The notes under the pieces are model-generated. The model saw only the letters and a program-made list of their open reading frames with translations, made no database searches and was not told where the DNA came from. From the NCBI RefSeq assembly GCF_036588685.1, contig NC_086384.1:50857973-50921972 (forward strand): a stretch of 64,000 bases of DNA, in the 5' to 3' direction. This DNA comes from Mytilus trossulus. Taxonomy: Eukaryota; Mollusca; Bivalvia; Mytilida; Mytilidae. The position numbers were made by a program, and so were the translations under genes. Below are positions 1 through 13,484 of the stretch, piece by piece. Every line of letters starts with the position of its first letter. Position 1 is the stretch's first letter.

Positions 1-1124
1 CTCATAACTACCTGTACCATTTTTATTGGGAAAATATGCATTATTTTTATCAAATTGGGAAATTTAGAATGAACCATGAGTTTGAATGACAATTTGCAGA
101 CCCCCTTTCAAGAGTCAAACCCTGCTTTGAAATAAGACCTCTTCTTGTCAGTGATGAAACATAAAAAGACCCTGGTATCTGCACATATAGGCATGGAAAA
201 TATATAAATGAGGGGGTTTCAGTTTGTATTTGTGCACATTTACTACTGAGACTGCACTGTTTGGGAAAAAGTTGTCTTTTTGGGAATAGTTTTAAGCCAT
301 TTGTTTTACAAATTGAAAACAAATGGGGTTCTTCTTCACGGGAAAAAGCCTTTATACTCCGTTAATTCCTGGCAAATAATATCACTGCGAAATACGGTAT
401 GTTCTTTCGAGTACTCGATCTTATAAGCTCGTATTATATCACTCATATACTCTGTCTATTTCAACCTTTTAATTTATGTCAAATTACCAATACAAAGAGA
501 TTAGTTTTGACAGACGTCATTTGGGATAATTTTTACTAAAATTACAAGGAAATAATTTCAGTTTTAAAAGTTCCATCGACTGGAAACATCTTACAGACTT
601 ATGGGTATAATTATATTTTATGATACTTCATTTCAAATTAAACAAACTTGTCGTTATAATACACTTGGGAGAATATTGAAAATAACATCTTACATAAGGA
701 TATAAGAAAATAGTTTAAATGATTAGAAAGTACATTATATGTTCTATGAAAACTTAAAAAAAAAGGCAGTTGCCAATTAAATTGATAGTAAATACAATTT
801 AAATACGAAAATAATATGAGACTCGATAGAACTAATAGATATTGATTGTTAAAAGTACTCACAGAATATTTACATGTTTGTAAAAAAACCAAATGAAGAG
901 TTGTACTGTGTTGCGATACAAACTCTCTTTACGGTACTCAATTGGCCTAGACATATACAAAAGAAAACGAATTTTAGCAAATTTGTTAAAATATACATTG
1001 TAGTTGCTATAAATACAAAAAAAAACACGAAAATGAGTACATTTGTTTAGTCATAGAAGTAAAAAAGGGTCTTTACTAATTAATTAAGAATTTTAAAAGT
1101 TATTGTATATTTTTTTCCAAACAG
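1..1124. other. Intron upstream of first visible EML exon; no coding sequence seen
   Basis: AT-rich sequence with no recognisable exon on either strand. It ends in a good acceptor (pyrimidine tract, then ACAG) directly before the first EML exon at 1125, so it is read as intron of that gene. Confidence 0.6.
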
Positions 1125-4100
1125 GCCCACATCCGGGTATGGGACTGTAAGACGTTAACAACCTTGAATGTCATTGGTGTCGGATTCTTTGATTCTGGGA
1201 TCTTATCAATCAACTTTTCGCAACAGGTAAATATTGTTGTATCTTTGTTCGGGAAGAGAGACGGTTTATCAATGCTGAAATAACAATACTATAAGGAAAA
1301 TATATATTCCAACATTTGGTTCTCGATTTTAACCGTTTAATTTAAAGGTTTACATATAAATTGCAAACAACATTTCAAAACCAGTTGTGTTCAGAGTTTT
1401 AATTTATTGTTTGTTTATTTAGTTTACTTACCAATTGTAGCAAGTTAACAGAAGTTCTGGTGTGGTTTCTCATAATTTCAAAATGTGACCTTTTCTGAAA
1501 GAAAATAGAACGAGTTCATTTTAGTCCAGACATACTATTTACGACTCACAGAAACACTAAGCATCCGCAATGGACATCATGTTTATAAAAGATAGATGAG
1601 TTTAACATGTTTAATTTTAAAGTTGAATATTTGTAAACGTTTAAAACAAATGGTTAAGATGTGGTATGTGTGCCAATGAGACAACACTTCATCCAAATCA
1701 CAATTTATAAAAGTAAACCATTAACGGTCAAGGTAGGGTCTTCAACACGGAACCTTGGCTCACACCGGACAGCAAGCTATAAAGGGCCCCAAAAATGACT
1801 GGTGTAAAATCATTCGAACGGGAAAAACTACGGTCTTATCTATATAAAAAGGAACAATTTAACTTGATATACTTTCAGAGTAATGGAAGTTTCCTTTGTG
1901 TGATGGATAATGCAGAAAAGCATGTGCTTAGTATCTGGGACTGGCAGAAAGAACGAATGGTGGCCAAGACAACGGTATGTACTGACACAGCTCACACTTA
2001 AACGAATTCCAAATTCATTTTATTTCATAATAATAATAAGAAATTAGATATAAACGTATTTAAAAAAAAACCATAAAATTGATTATTAATAAGATTATTA
2101 AGCAACATTGCTGGAGATATATTACAGAATGATTAAATATTTGAAGATTGTTTTTTCGATTAAAAAGAAATTCAAGAGATTAATATTTTACTATTCTGTA
2201 AAAAAAATAGTCATTTTATGCTGACGGTACTAGCTGATTCGGTGGTTTGTTTACTGACAGATATAATCATAGGGAATGGGGAATGTTAAAAGTGTGGATA
2301 TTAAATTTTCCTAATTTCAATGTATAGACAAATACATAGATACGTGGAAAATTTGAGAAACATCTTTTCCAACAATATACAAGATATGATTTTTTTTTTG
2401 TAATACAAATTGTATTGACGATGTGTCTTGTTTCATAAATTGATATAAACAATACAAGACTTACTTTAAAAATAAATTCGTATACATCAGATAACAAAGT
2501 TTCAAAGCCCGCTAAACCATCGAATTCTATGTCTTTCAATAATGACAAGAAGACAGTAAGTGGTCTTGCTTATCTATTTCTAATGCCATCATACTTTTTT
2601 ACATCCTGCCAGTTCTTTGCTAAAACGTTAATGACAAAGTCGTCACCTTATGTTCAATAAAGGTTGGCATGCAATTGCCAACGAACCAAGTACTCCGCAA
2701 ATTAACTTGAAATTATAGATAAAATAAATGTAATGAAAATACTTTATTTTGTCTATGTACCTCCAATAGAAAAAGGTCTGTACTCAATTTGCACTATGTT
2801 TCATTTCACAACTGCATGCCACAAATGTTCGTGTGTGACAAACGTGTGTGCATATAATATTGTTAACTACCTCACTGTGCACATTGAAAATGTTAAATAA
2901 TGTGCTACGCTTTTGAAAGTCGCAACTGTCTACTGTTGAACGTATAAACACACTAATTTTCACCATTGCCACTTACATAGTTAATTCAATACCTGTCTTT
3001 ATACTTTTTGTTAGACTGATATTCACCTTTTAGTCTATTTTTTTTCTTGAATGAGAACATAATACCTCCATCGATACATCTGATAGTTCAAGACTTTCTT
3101 TAAATTATTGTAATTCTTTCAATATTTGAATGACAATCCCAGAATATTCTTCAACGTCGATAAAAAGTGACCAGAATACTTACTTTTATGCAGATAATAA
3201 TGTATTAAAAATTTGAAATTTACTTCATAATTAAAAAACACGAGTCATTTTAGGAAACTATGTCGAATCGTAATGATGATTTAGATTAACACGATTTTAC
3301 TCTATCAGTTGGATTTAATAGGGTTAAATTGAAGCAAATATTCGAAGACAAGACTTTCATTTTACCAAAAACGATGTCAATGACGTCAAGTCTTTGCTCA
3401 ATTAAAATCCTCAATTAAAACATGCTTATAACTGTCGAGAAACCATTATTAGGGTTTGTTTTCTCTCAATCGATTGATGACTGTTGAACAGCATTCAACT
3501 ACAGTTGCTTTTTATTTGTAACACACTAAATTTGAAAAAAAATAACGTACAACATTGTCTGTGGCTTTATATTTTTGTCATTTAAGTCTTAATGAATGTT
3601 TTTGTCACTGGTAATCATAGTGTATCTTCTTATTTGTATACTATTGATTTTATTTACAAAAAAAATATTTCATTGAAGTATAGATATATATTAAGGATAA
3701 CAATTTTTGCTTCAGACGTCAAATCTTGCAGTAAAAGCAGCATGTTTTTACAAATACAACGACACAATTCTAATCACATATGGACAACAACATGTTTATT
3801 TTTGGAAGCTGTTCTGGGATCCAGTGAGGGACAAAGAAGGCAGAATAATGAGGGACAAAAGAAGTGGACTCTTCCTAGTATGTACATCTTAAACTATTTA
3901 GTCAAAAATACTTATTTTGTATAACATTAAAACTACTTATTACGACTTTTCTTTTTAGATATGGCAAATATTAAAGAATATAGAAAAAATTGAGCATCGC
4001 TCAAAAGTCTTTTGAAGACGAACCACGCATCTGGTATAAAATTGTAAGCCTTGTGTCTATGATGAGTTTATTCAGAGCATTCATATAATACCAATAATAA

Positions 4101-7100
4101 AAGTTAAGATTTATAAAGATAAAACAATATGGGCAAACAGGTATGATCAAACGGATATTACAAGGATAAGTTTCGTAATTTTGAAGTTTGTTGCAAAGAT
4201 CACCAACACATGTGAAATAAATGCAATTTAATTAGTGAATTGACCTTACCTGATAGCTTTCTCTTTTACTTTAAGGGCGACATACCAAATGAAGTATGTT
4301 CACTCGCGTTCTCTGCCAAAGGGGATGTTCTAACCGGTGATTCCAGTGGTACTATAACAGTTTGGAGTCCTGATGTGGAATACATCTTCAGTATCAATTT
4401 AGATTTGTCTGAAACGATGAAGAATGCACACAAGGTAATTGTTAATGGAATAATGGGATAAAAGTTTTATTTGCTATGGATACTGAATGCAAAATGTATT
4501 TCAGTGTTAATGAAATAAATAATTTTTTTATTGTATTGTAAGCTTCTATCATTTCAAACTCAACATTAGAGTATAAATTCTTTGAAAGTCAACCTTATTG
4601 CCTTTATTTTATCCGTAGACAATTTCAGTTGCAGATATTTACATTTGAAAAGATAACATAAAAAGAATGTTGCTAACCATTTAGCAAAACTACTCCAAAT
4701 GTATTAGCTAGTTTAGAAAAGCGATTTACTGATAGAAATTTCATATTTTTAAATGAACTGACCGTATGATACATGTACATGTAGATATACCTATACTTAA
4801 ATACATATTTTATATTTTTTTTCTAGCATCCCGTTTCTTCATTGTATATGCTAATGGACAACACATTGATGACCGGTGGTGGATTAGAAATTCGTGCCTG
4901 GGATAGTATAAATGGTTATAGGCCTGCAAATGCTAGAGTGGTTAGGAGCATACAATTTTCATAATTTCTTTTCATGAGTAACTATAATGTGGTTGAAATT
5001 GGTATAAAATGTAAAATCACTAAAATACTAAACTCCGAGGAAAATTAAGGATACTATTTTTCTATTAAATGCAATGAAACAGTAAAAAATAATGCTTTGA
5101 ATCAAGTTTTCCCCTGGTATATGTACAAAATGTATTCATTATATCTGTAGTTTTGATACAATTGAAGTTTGAAAAGTTCGTACAAAAATGACATCAGAAG
5201 GGGTCTTAAACCTTTATAAACCCAGTCACTAATCAAATGACAAAATCAAAAGCTCAAACACATCAAACGATTTGATATCAACTATCATATTTTTAACTTG
5301 TTACAGGTATTGTCTTATGTAGAACCTGGTTTTAAAGCTAGCTAAACCTCTCACTTGTTTGAGAGTCGCCTTGAATTTCATTATATTGACAACGATGTGT
5401 CAACAAAACAAACAGACATCAAATGTTAATCAATGGTTGATTGTTGCCGATACATGAAAACATATATTCAGGTCTACAACATGTTAAGAATACATCAGGC
5501 CATTCGACATAACTCATAATCTTCTTACGTATAACACCTATTAGTATTTTATATAATGCATTTGTGTTAACGGTAGAATATATTCAGACTGAATTACTCC
5601 CCGTTAACTGTATTAAAAAATATCAAATTAAGAAAGGCTGACATATTCCGTCGACGTCTACAAACCCGTTTTAAGTATGTCATATAAAATTGATTCTTAA
5701 GTACTAAAGTCGAAGGGTTTTTAGTGAATATTTATGTCACATTTTCTGTATGCTTTTATGCATTATTTGTGTCAAAACAACGAGTACAAATATCTACCTA
5801 CACACAGTTGTTTCCTGGCCAACGCAAAAACATGAACTCCGAGTAACAAATACGAATCGGTGAATATGAATCGAAGTTGGATCGATATTACTGTAGAGTT
5901 AATTGCCGATTGATTATTCTGTAAACAGTTTGATTCTTAAATAACATTCACAGTACTTATTTCACTGCACAAGACTTTAAATAATCTTACAATAATACAA
6001 ACCATTATATATCTTATCAATTTCTGTATTCATTCTTTTCCCCTTAGCTACCAGAAGCCACAGGTCATGTCAGAACTATAATACCACAGAATAGTGCCAG
6101 TGCTGATGGACGCCTGTACATTGGGACGTCTAAAGGATATGTTCTGGATGGTTCTCTGCAAGATAAATTTAGATTTCTTATCCAGGTAAGTCTGATGTAA
6201 ATGCAGTAATACGTTTGAGTGTATGCACAAGAGAGCCGTGGTGTAGTGGTTAGTGCATCGGATTACTAACACAAAGGTTCCTGGTTCGATTCCCGTTTGG
6301 GATGAAAATTTCAGGCACTCAATTTTCGGCTCTCACTTGACACCATTTGCGAGTATGGTCTTGAGGAAACGATGATGGTCCGTCGGACGGGGACGGATAA
6401 TGGCTGACCCGTGTTAAGAGAGAGCCATATCTCTTGCACGTTAAAGACACCCTTGTAGATTTCGAAAAAGAGTAGGCTAATGCCGCTACAAGGCAGTACT
6501 CGCACCCGCAAAGTGGAAAGGGATTAAAATAAGTTATAAAAACTTGTTTCCCAATCCACTATAAACAAATATGTTTAAACTAAGTATTGGATACGAAACG
6601 GCTTTGACAATCCGCAGAACGATATAAAAGTAACATTACCAATTTAAGTTATCAAAAGTTAATCAACTACAAGTGTTCAAAATATACAAGAAATACTCGA
6701 ATAGTGCTATAAGGAAAGGAGAAATATAAGCAGGCATAATAGAAAACTATTGTATGTTATTTGTAAGTTAAACGAACGAAATATATTTTGTTTAGATGAA
6801 TGAATGCAACAGTAGTATACCGCTGTTTGAAAGTCATAAATCGATTGAGATAAACCAAAACCGGCAGATTTTGTTTCCGGAAAACTTTCGGAAATATTCT
6901 GATTAGCACTAACAGATTTGCATTGAAATCAACGAAATGTCGTTTAGATGTTTATTTATAGACTAGAAGAATAGCTGAAATAAGAATAAGTGCTTCAGGA
7001 TTATAAATGCCATAAAGAATGTGCGAATGAAATCCACGAAAATATCAGCCCAGTAGCCATAACTTCGGAAGCACGATATGCAGATTAAAACGTACGTCAT

Positions 7101-10100
7101 AAACGTATGAATATTGAACGTTGCTCAAGTGTAAAACGTCCGAATTTACAAAAACTTTTTTCGTACGTTTTACTAAATCGATAGAGACAGGCAAATGAAG
7201 GTAACAAACAAAAAACGATGGCATCGCACTTACACTAAACGGTCGAGACCGGGTGCGTCATCAGGGTATGGGTCTCCCACTTAAACGCATATTGCTTTAT
7301 TTTCCTTATGTATTTGTATTTGAATTTTTACCGAAGGTATTCGTCTGTGGTTCATAAGGGTTCTCGTTTTTCGTTTTTATATAGATTAGACCGTTGGTTT
7401 TCCCGTTTGAATGGTTTACACTAGTAATGTTTGATGTCCTTTATAGCTTGTTGTTCGGTTTGAGCCAAATCTTCGTGTTGAAGACCGTACCATGACCTAT
7501 ACTGGATTACTTTCATAAATTGTTACTTGGATGGAGAGTTGTCTCATTGTCACTCATACCACATCCTTCTATATCTAAAAACGACGCATGAAACTTGAGA
7601 CGTGTCGTTTTTTAACGTTATACATATAGATTAATCTTTACTATATTTGAACTTTACAGGGACACAGCGAAGAAATATGGGCTATAGCTCCTCATCCAAA
7701 CGAATCGGCATTCTTCACAACATCATTTGACAAAATGGTAATAAAATGGTCAACAACTAGACACAAAATCATTTGGAAATCACAAATAGGGGTAGGTCAA
7801 TGTTTAATGATGGTAATATAAATACACTATGTCAGCCTACGCTTGCCATATGAAGCAACATATAAATGTGGGTTTTAGAAAATAAAATAGTAGAATTAAT
7901 ATTCAATAATCAAATTGATTCCATATAGAAAACTCGTGTAAAAAACAAGATTTATTTATCAAACCACATATCTTTAACAGATAAAAAATTGCTAAGCTAA
8001 TACACTATTCTTTTTTCCCGTTTTAAACTTTTTCTTGATTTCAGATTTATAAAAAAAAAATTAAAGATAATTTATACAAAAATATCAAGGAAAGAAAATT
8101 TACAATAAATCTATATATGAATATTAATTTGACAGAAACCTGGTTGTTGTTTGTCAGCGGACCTTAAAGGTCGACAGATTGCTGTAGGAACACAGACTGG
8201 AAATATAGAAATCCTGAACGCCCATAATGGAATGCATGTTGCTTCAATAGAAGTTAGCAAATACCGCATTGATTGTATCTCCTTCTCACCAGGTACTTTT
8301 AAATAAAATTTTACGTCATTTGGTATTTGTTGAGAGTATTTGTAGATAATTGTCTCATTGACAATTCTTTCACATTATTTTAGTTTTTATATAGACAATA
8401 TGCTTTGAAAACGTCATCTCTATTGAACATGCTTTCTTTCAATTTTCAAAATATTGTTGGACCTGTTTTATGCATTCAAAAAATTGTACAATACTGTTCA
8501 AACATCTATTGACTAATGGCGCTTTTTACTCGCATCGAATGAAGATATAAAAAGTAAAATCACAAAAATACTGAACTAGAGGAAAATCGATTCGGAAAGT
8601 CCATAATCACATGGCAAAATCAAATAACAAAACGCATCAAAAACGAATGGACAAGATATTAGATCTTTGAAGATATGATCTTTGTTTTTTTCAAACACTT
8701 TAAATTGAACTTATTCCTAATCAGAAATGCTTATGATTTTTTCACCTTTTCACGGCATGAGTGTTGTTTGTGTATAAATAAAATGTGTATTAAAATATAT
8801 TTTGTGTTATAGATAGTACAATGATAGCAGTAGGTAGCCATGATGGACTGTTACAAATACTGGATGCACAAGATGGGGGTAAAGGTTATTCTCCTTCAAG
8901 GCCTTTGAAAGTAGGTGTTAACAACGTATTTGCATGCTATTTTTGGTTTTGAGTTAACAACATCAGATTAAAACACAAGTCATGATTTCAAAACTAATAT
9001 TATTTATGAAAAAAAATCGGATTTTGCCACAAATTATAACAAAAATACCGAAGTCAAAGGTAAATTACAAAAAAGAGATGTCAATCAAAACGGACTAAAT
9101 AAAGAAGGGGGAGTATGATTATGTTTGGATTGAATATTTTCTACTGTTGTCTGTAGTTATTGTTTGATTTTTTTTGCGAATTTGCCGTTTGAAAATTTAT
9201 TGTCAGTCTTTTATTCGATTGTTTCCTGTAGAATATTCATTTTCGTCATGCATAGTTTAAGAATATTTGATTTTAACTATTATGAGGTCAGGATTTGCAT
9301 TTATAAAATCAACCTTCCAAGAAAATCAAATGGTCGTTCAAATATCATGTCTAATTCTGTCGATATTTATTTTTACCTAGGGTCATCCAACCTTTGTCAC
9401 ACATATCGACTGGTCAGGAGACAGCAAGTACATTCAAAGTACAGATGGACAATACAATATGATCAACTGTAAGCGTTTATCTATTCACATTTGTTTTTAT
9501 CATTTCACATATTCAAATAAGATATGATGTTTAATACACAGAAGTTTTTATTTAAAAACAAAGTAAAATTTTCGACACTAACACTTGTGAGTGTTTTGGG
9601 GATCTGTATTTGTTATTTTATGAGATATATCATGTGTCCTTCTTGTGACTAATTGAAATAATTTCGAATTTGATAAATTCACATAAAGGATGTAAAAGTC
9701 AAGACATAAAGTGAATATACCTCTAGTTGTTAGATAATATATTTTTAAAATATATTTGAAAACGTCGTTGATACAAAAATAGGTCAGGTCTTTTTGTGAA
9801 ATTTTTATCTTATTTTAATACAGGGGATGTAGAGAAGAAGTTAAGAATAAGTGATCCTCGTGTTTTGCGCGATGCAGACTGGCACATATACAGTTGTACT
9901 ACAGGATACCCAGTTATAGGCAAGTTTATCTCATAGCCTTTAGATGTATGTTAATTCAGCGGATGCCACATGTGTGCTCTGTGCAGTCTGAGCGTGTGTA
10001 CGCTCAGGAAATTAAATAATATGCGGTCTATACAAAGCATTTCTACGTCTGTAGATATATAACAGGGGGACTTACAGACAATACTATGAAATGAGAAGGT

Positions 10101-11658
10101 ATGATTCCCAATGAGACAACTATCAGTCAGTGACCTAATAACATAGATTTTAACAACTTAAGATCACATTTCAAACGAGAAAACGAAGGACTTGGTTACA
10201 AAATGGCAAGCGAAAAACAAAAAGGATATACACAGTAACAAACGTCAACCACAGACCTCTTACTTGAAACAGATAATCTGATCAGTAAACATACATACAT
10301 GAGTACATCTGTAACCTCAACGGTTGTTGTCATAGTCATGCATATCCTAGTTTTGTAAGAGTTTTTAGAGTTACCACCTACGATAGTAGAGGGGCATTAT
10401 GTTTTCTGGTCTGTGCGTCCGTCCTTCCGGCCGTTCGTTCAGGTTAAAGTTTTTGGTCAAGGTAGTTTTTGATTAAGTTGAAGTCAAATCAACTTCAAAC
10501 TTAGTACACATGTTCACTATGATATGATCTTTCTAATGTAATTGCCAAATTAGACTTTTGACCCCAATTTCACAGTCCACTGAACATAGAAAATGATAAT
10601 GCAAGTGGGGCATCCGTGTACTATGGACACATTCGACACATTCTTGTTTTGTTGTTTTTTTGTTGTTTTTTTTATGAAGGATGCATTCGAAGAATTTGGT
10701 GTTTCAGATGGGCATACTTTTGATATATCTCTTAAATCTGTTCATATATATTTTGAACAAGTATTTTTAATTCAGAAGGTATTTATTATGAAAAAATAAC
10801 AATGAACCCTCGACATCTTTTTGTTAATTGTGTTGTTCTTGTTGATACATACCCACACCTACGTGTATTCATAGAACTGTTTTATTTCAAACAGGTCCTT
10901 GGACAAATATGGAGAACGGGACACAATTAAATGCTGTACATCGCTCTAACTACAGGGATTTCTTACTGACAGGTGATAGCAGAGGCCGTGTTAGACTTTA
11001 TAAATATCCATGTGCTGCAACAAAGGTAAAATATAACTTAGATGTTGCATACAAGTTTTTCAATTTTCATCATTATCCTCAATAAATGTGTCATATTCGG
11101 TTCATCATATGCATGCATATTTTATATTAAACTTACTTTTTCTGTCTATTCTTAAAGGAATCTATGAGAATTTAGGATCGTGATATCATATAGGTTTATG
11201 TATGATGAATCAAATATACAATTCCTTATGATATATATACACAATTTTTTTTAAACCGGACAAAAGACCGGGATGCGATCAAATATCGTAGGATAATTGA
11301 GGCAGACAATGCAATTAAAAAATATAGAAATATTGACAAAAACAAACAGCAAGAACAAAACACAAAAAGACAAGACAAACAAAGATGTATCACCATGAAC
11401 CAGGCCAACATCCATTCATACGTATACTTTCCTAATTTGGAAACATTAAATGTAGTACGGATATTTGTGAACAATTTGAAATGTCTAATCAAGTTTATCA
11501 AATATTTTTTGCAGCCTGAATATCGTGGAGTGAAGCTCTATTCCAATGACGTGACTGCAGCTAACTTTTTGTATGATGATATGAATGTTATAACATCTGG
11601 TGGCATGTCTCCAGTACTAGCCCTGTGGGCTGTCGTTGATGCATTTGTATCTTCATAA
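1125..11658 (+). CDS. EML-family WD40 microtubule-associated protein, 3' thirteen exons (5' partial)
   Basis: Exons read by eye: 1125-1226, 1879-1974, 3716-3877, 4276-4434, 4827-4940, 6048-6185, 7660-7791, 8136-8292, 8813-8910, 9381-9468, 9824-9919, 10895-11025, 11515-11658 (stop TAA). Phases agree throughout and give 538 residues. The frame opens with AHIRVWD and continues with EML landmarks: VLSIWDWQK, GDVLTGDSSGTITVW, TLMTGGGLEIRAWD, GHPTFVTHIDWS, FLLTGDSRGRVRLYKYPC and VITSGGM near the C terminus. This matches the tandem atypical beta-propellers (TAPE domain) of EML1-4; the N-terminal coiled coil and most of the HELP region lie upstream of the window. EML proteins bind and regulate microtubules. 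Oddities: a probable GC-AG intron after 9919, a weak GTTAGG donor after 4940, and a tandem repeat across the stop codon. The exact EML paralogue is not assigned. Confidence 0.93.
1650..1860 (+). repeat. Mussel interspersed repeat, family A
   Basis: Contains the family signature (GTGGTATG..GCCAATGAGACAAC) and a downstream block ending in ACAGCAAGCTATAAAGGG. It lies in EML intron 1 and ends about 20 bp before the next exon. Closely similar to the copy at 56290-56480. Confidence 0.75.
5020..5295 (+). repeat. Interspersed repeat, family F (interrupted copy)
   Basis: Carries AAACTCCGAGGAAAATTAAG near 5035 and CAAAATCAAAAGCTCAAACA near 5245, two blocks that sit together in other copies (8560, 40205, 53550). 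Intronic. Confidence 0.6.
5296..6047 (+). other. EML intron remainder
   Basis: No coding, RNA or clear repeat signal recognised. Ends at the acceptor CCCTTAG before the exon at 6048. Confidence 0.5.
6231..6530 (+). mobile_element. tRNA-derived SINE with conserved central core
   Basis: The head (6231-6302) has a tRNA-like A box (TGGTGTAGTGG) and a perfect B box (GGTTCGATTCC), the internal RNA polymerase III promoter. The body continues for about 220 bp and includes an AGAGAG..CTCTTGCACGTTAAAGA block that recurs in the SINEs at 59599-60033 and, weakly, 28462-28705. This layout fits bivalve meta-SINEs (RUDI or BivMD type), though the family name is tentative. It lies in an EML intron, just after the 6048-6185 exon. 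A true tRNA gene is unlikely given the poor cloverleaf and the long SINE body. Confidence 0.75.
6800..6865 (+). repeat. Interspersed repeat, family B (fragment)
   Basis: Matches GCAACAGTAGTATACCGCTG..CATAAATCGAT, shared with 13490, 40935 and 47165. Related sequence resumes near 7195, so the copy may be interrupted. Confidence 0.55.
7425..7580 (-). repeat. Family A repeat, reverse orientation
   Basis: Reads GAGAGTTGTCTCATTG..CATACCACATC on the plus strand, the reverse complement of the family signature. Intronic in EML. Confidence 0.75.
8560..8670 (+). repeat. Family F repeat fragment
   Basis: ATACTGAACTAGAGGAAAAT followed by AATCACATGGCAAAATCAAA and ACGCATCAAAAACGAATGGA match the other family F copies. 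Intronic in EML. Confidence 0.6.
10085..10265 (+). repeat. Family A-like diverged repeat
   Basis: GGTATGATTCCCAATGAGAC starts the copy, followed by a different right half (AACAAACGTCAACCACAGAC). Intronic in EML. Confidence 0.5.
10390..10665 (+). repeat. Interspersed bivalve-type repeat (GAGGGGCATTATGTTTTCTG)
   Basis: Begins with GAGGGGCATTATGTTTTCTG and a CCGTCC-rich stretch, then a block with AACTTAGTACACATGTT, and ends GTGGGGCATCCGTGTACTAT. I recognise it as a common repeat of bivalve genomes. Single copy here, in an EML intron. Confidence 0.55.
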
Positions 11659-11868
11659 ACAATATGGTGGGATTTCTACAGTACAGGCCCTGTCTGCTGT
11701 CGTTGATGCATTTGTATCTTCATAAACAGTATAGGGGAATTTCTACAGTACAACCCCTGTCTTCTATCATTGATGCATTTGTATTTTCATTAAAAAAACA
11801 AATGGTTACACGTCTGCAGTATCATCCCTATGGGCTGTCATTGATGCAGTAGTATCATTGTAAAGCAA
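11600..11868 (+). repeat. 67-bp tandem repeat spanning the EML stop codon
   Basis: Four diverging copies. The motif GTTGAT/ATTGAT ends at 11640, 11707, 11774 and 11845, giving steps of 67, 67 and 71 bp. Copy 1 is the last ~19 codons of the EML ORF plus its stop; copies 2-4 are in the 3' UTR and each ends in a TAA-like tail (CATAAAC, CATTAAA, TGTAAAG). Because 67 is not a multiple of three, copies are out of frame with each other. Confidence 0.85.
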
Positions 11869-13480
11869 TTATATGTATCCTTAGAAATATTTGTTTCATA
11901 TCTACAGGGTATTAATATAAAATTCTGATAATAAATCTTAAGATGACGGCCAGCTTGTATTATAAGTTATATTCATGACTTTCTAGGCCCGGATTAATTT
12001 GGTTATAGAGTAAAGATTCAAAATAATAAATGTCTACCAGAGGAACTTACATACTGTTGAAGCATACTCATTTATTTTCGTTAACTTTGCTTTACAATTC
12101 ACAATGAAATAGGATAATTATATGACAATGAAGCAAGATAAGTGCAATAATATAAATGATTTAATTACAAAACTTTCCAAGATATCTGTACTTTGTTTGT
12201 AAATACCAGTGTGCAAAAAAGCAAAAAGTATTTAAGAAAGTTGTCTTTAAAATCAAATTTGACAAAATTTGCATTTATAATTATATATATATATATACCT
12301 CCTTCCAAAGATGACTTATTTTAGCATATTTCTAATGATTTCATTTGTAATTTAACTTATGCATTTAAATGTCATTGTATACATGTATTTAATTTCATAG
12401 CTTAATGTTGAATGAATGTAATATTTTTGTGATGACTTAATCAGTCATAATGTATTGAGTTCAAGATTTCATATTACTGTAAGGAAAACATGTGAATATC
12501 AACAATTTAAAGTGTATCGTAGGATTTTGTTTAGTTCCTTTTTTATATTTTGTGCTAATAAATGCAAACCTTTTTTCATTACAAAAGTTTAAATGTCTAT
12601 TTAACTTCTTTTGATTTGATTTGATTTTTTTTATTTTCTGTATTTGCCTGTCCCATTTTTGAGGGAGGGCTGTGATTTTTGTAAGACTTAAGGATTGGGC
12701 ATTTATTTTCGTTGTAATTCGGGATTACAATGTACATCTATCGAAAACTCAATTTATAATTATTGGAAAAGAGAATTGGCCATGTGTAACCTTTCTGCAA
12801 AAGCAATTTTCTGATGCTTTGTTATTTTCCATTCTCTTTTGTTCAAAATAATACAAATTTGTAATTGTTATGCTTGTAGTCAATAGTTATTAATATTTTA
12901 TATTGTTGTCATATATTATGTATTATTACTTAGAACATCAAACTATGTTAGTTTTAGATTATCATCCGTCCATTTTTAAAACAAATGTGATACTGTTATG
13001 TTAATAAATACAATTTTTCTCAAATTATTGTTTATTTTATTAGGTAATATAATGACAGTGGATAAAATAAATTTAAACCAAACATGAATTGCTATATAAA
13101 TAACCGTTAGTGTATTCCAGTTTTCGGTATTCTTGTCAAAAATTGTTATACTGCCCTCCCGTTACTTATATTTTGGTCCTCATTTATAGTGACTAAGATT
13201 AACTGTTACGTAGTAAGACGATCAGTTGTATGACATATTAACCAGAATGCATATATGTTTCTGTATGGACAGCTACAATATACATTGTTATTCTTGATGA
13301 GCATTGTCCCTATTTACGGTAAGTTCAGAAACCATTGAGTGTATTTATTATTGCGATTTTGTCATTTAAGACTAAAATTTGATTTTATTTTTTTTCGAAA
13401 TTGTCAATTCACATAAATAAATTCATAATTGCGATATGAATTATTGCGATTATAACCCTATTGCATTTTTCGCAATGATG
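11869..13480 (+). other. EML 3' UTR and downstream AT-rich DNA
   Basis: AATAAA hexamers occur at 11930-11935 and 12557-12562, either of which could be the polyadenylation signal. A short (AT)n run lies near 12285. No further gene seen. Confidence 0.5.
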
Positions 13481-13484
13481 AAAA

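Noticed and set aside
3959-4030. Possible extra EML exon after an AG at 3958
   Set aside because: It has early stops in the needed phase, and joining 3877 directly to 4276 gives an uninterrupted EML match.
6231-6302. Possible tRNA gene (A and B boxes present)
   Set aside because: The acceptor and anticodon arms do not fold convincingly and a conserved SINE body follows, so it is listed as a tRNA-derived SINE head.
11600-11868. Regular direct repeats that might suggest a CRISPR-like array
   Set aside because: Eukaryotic 3' UTR, 67-bp units with no unique spacers; a tandem duplication of the gene end.
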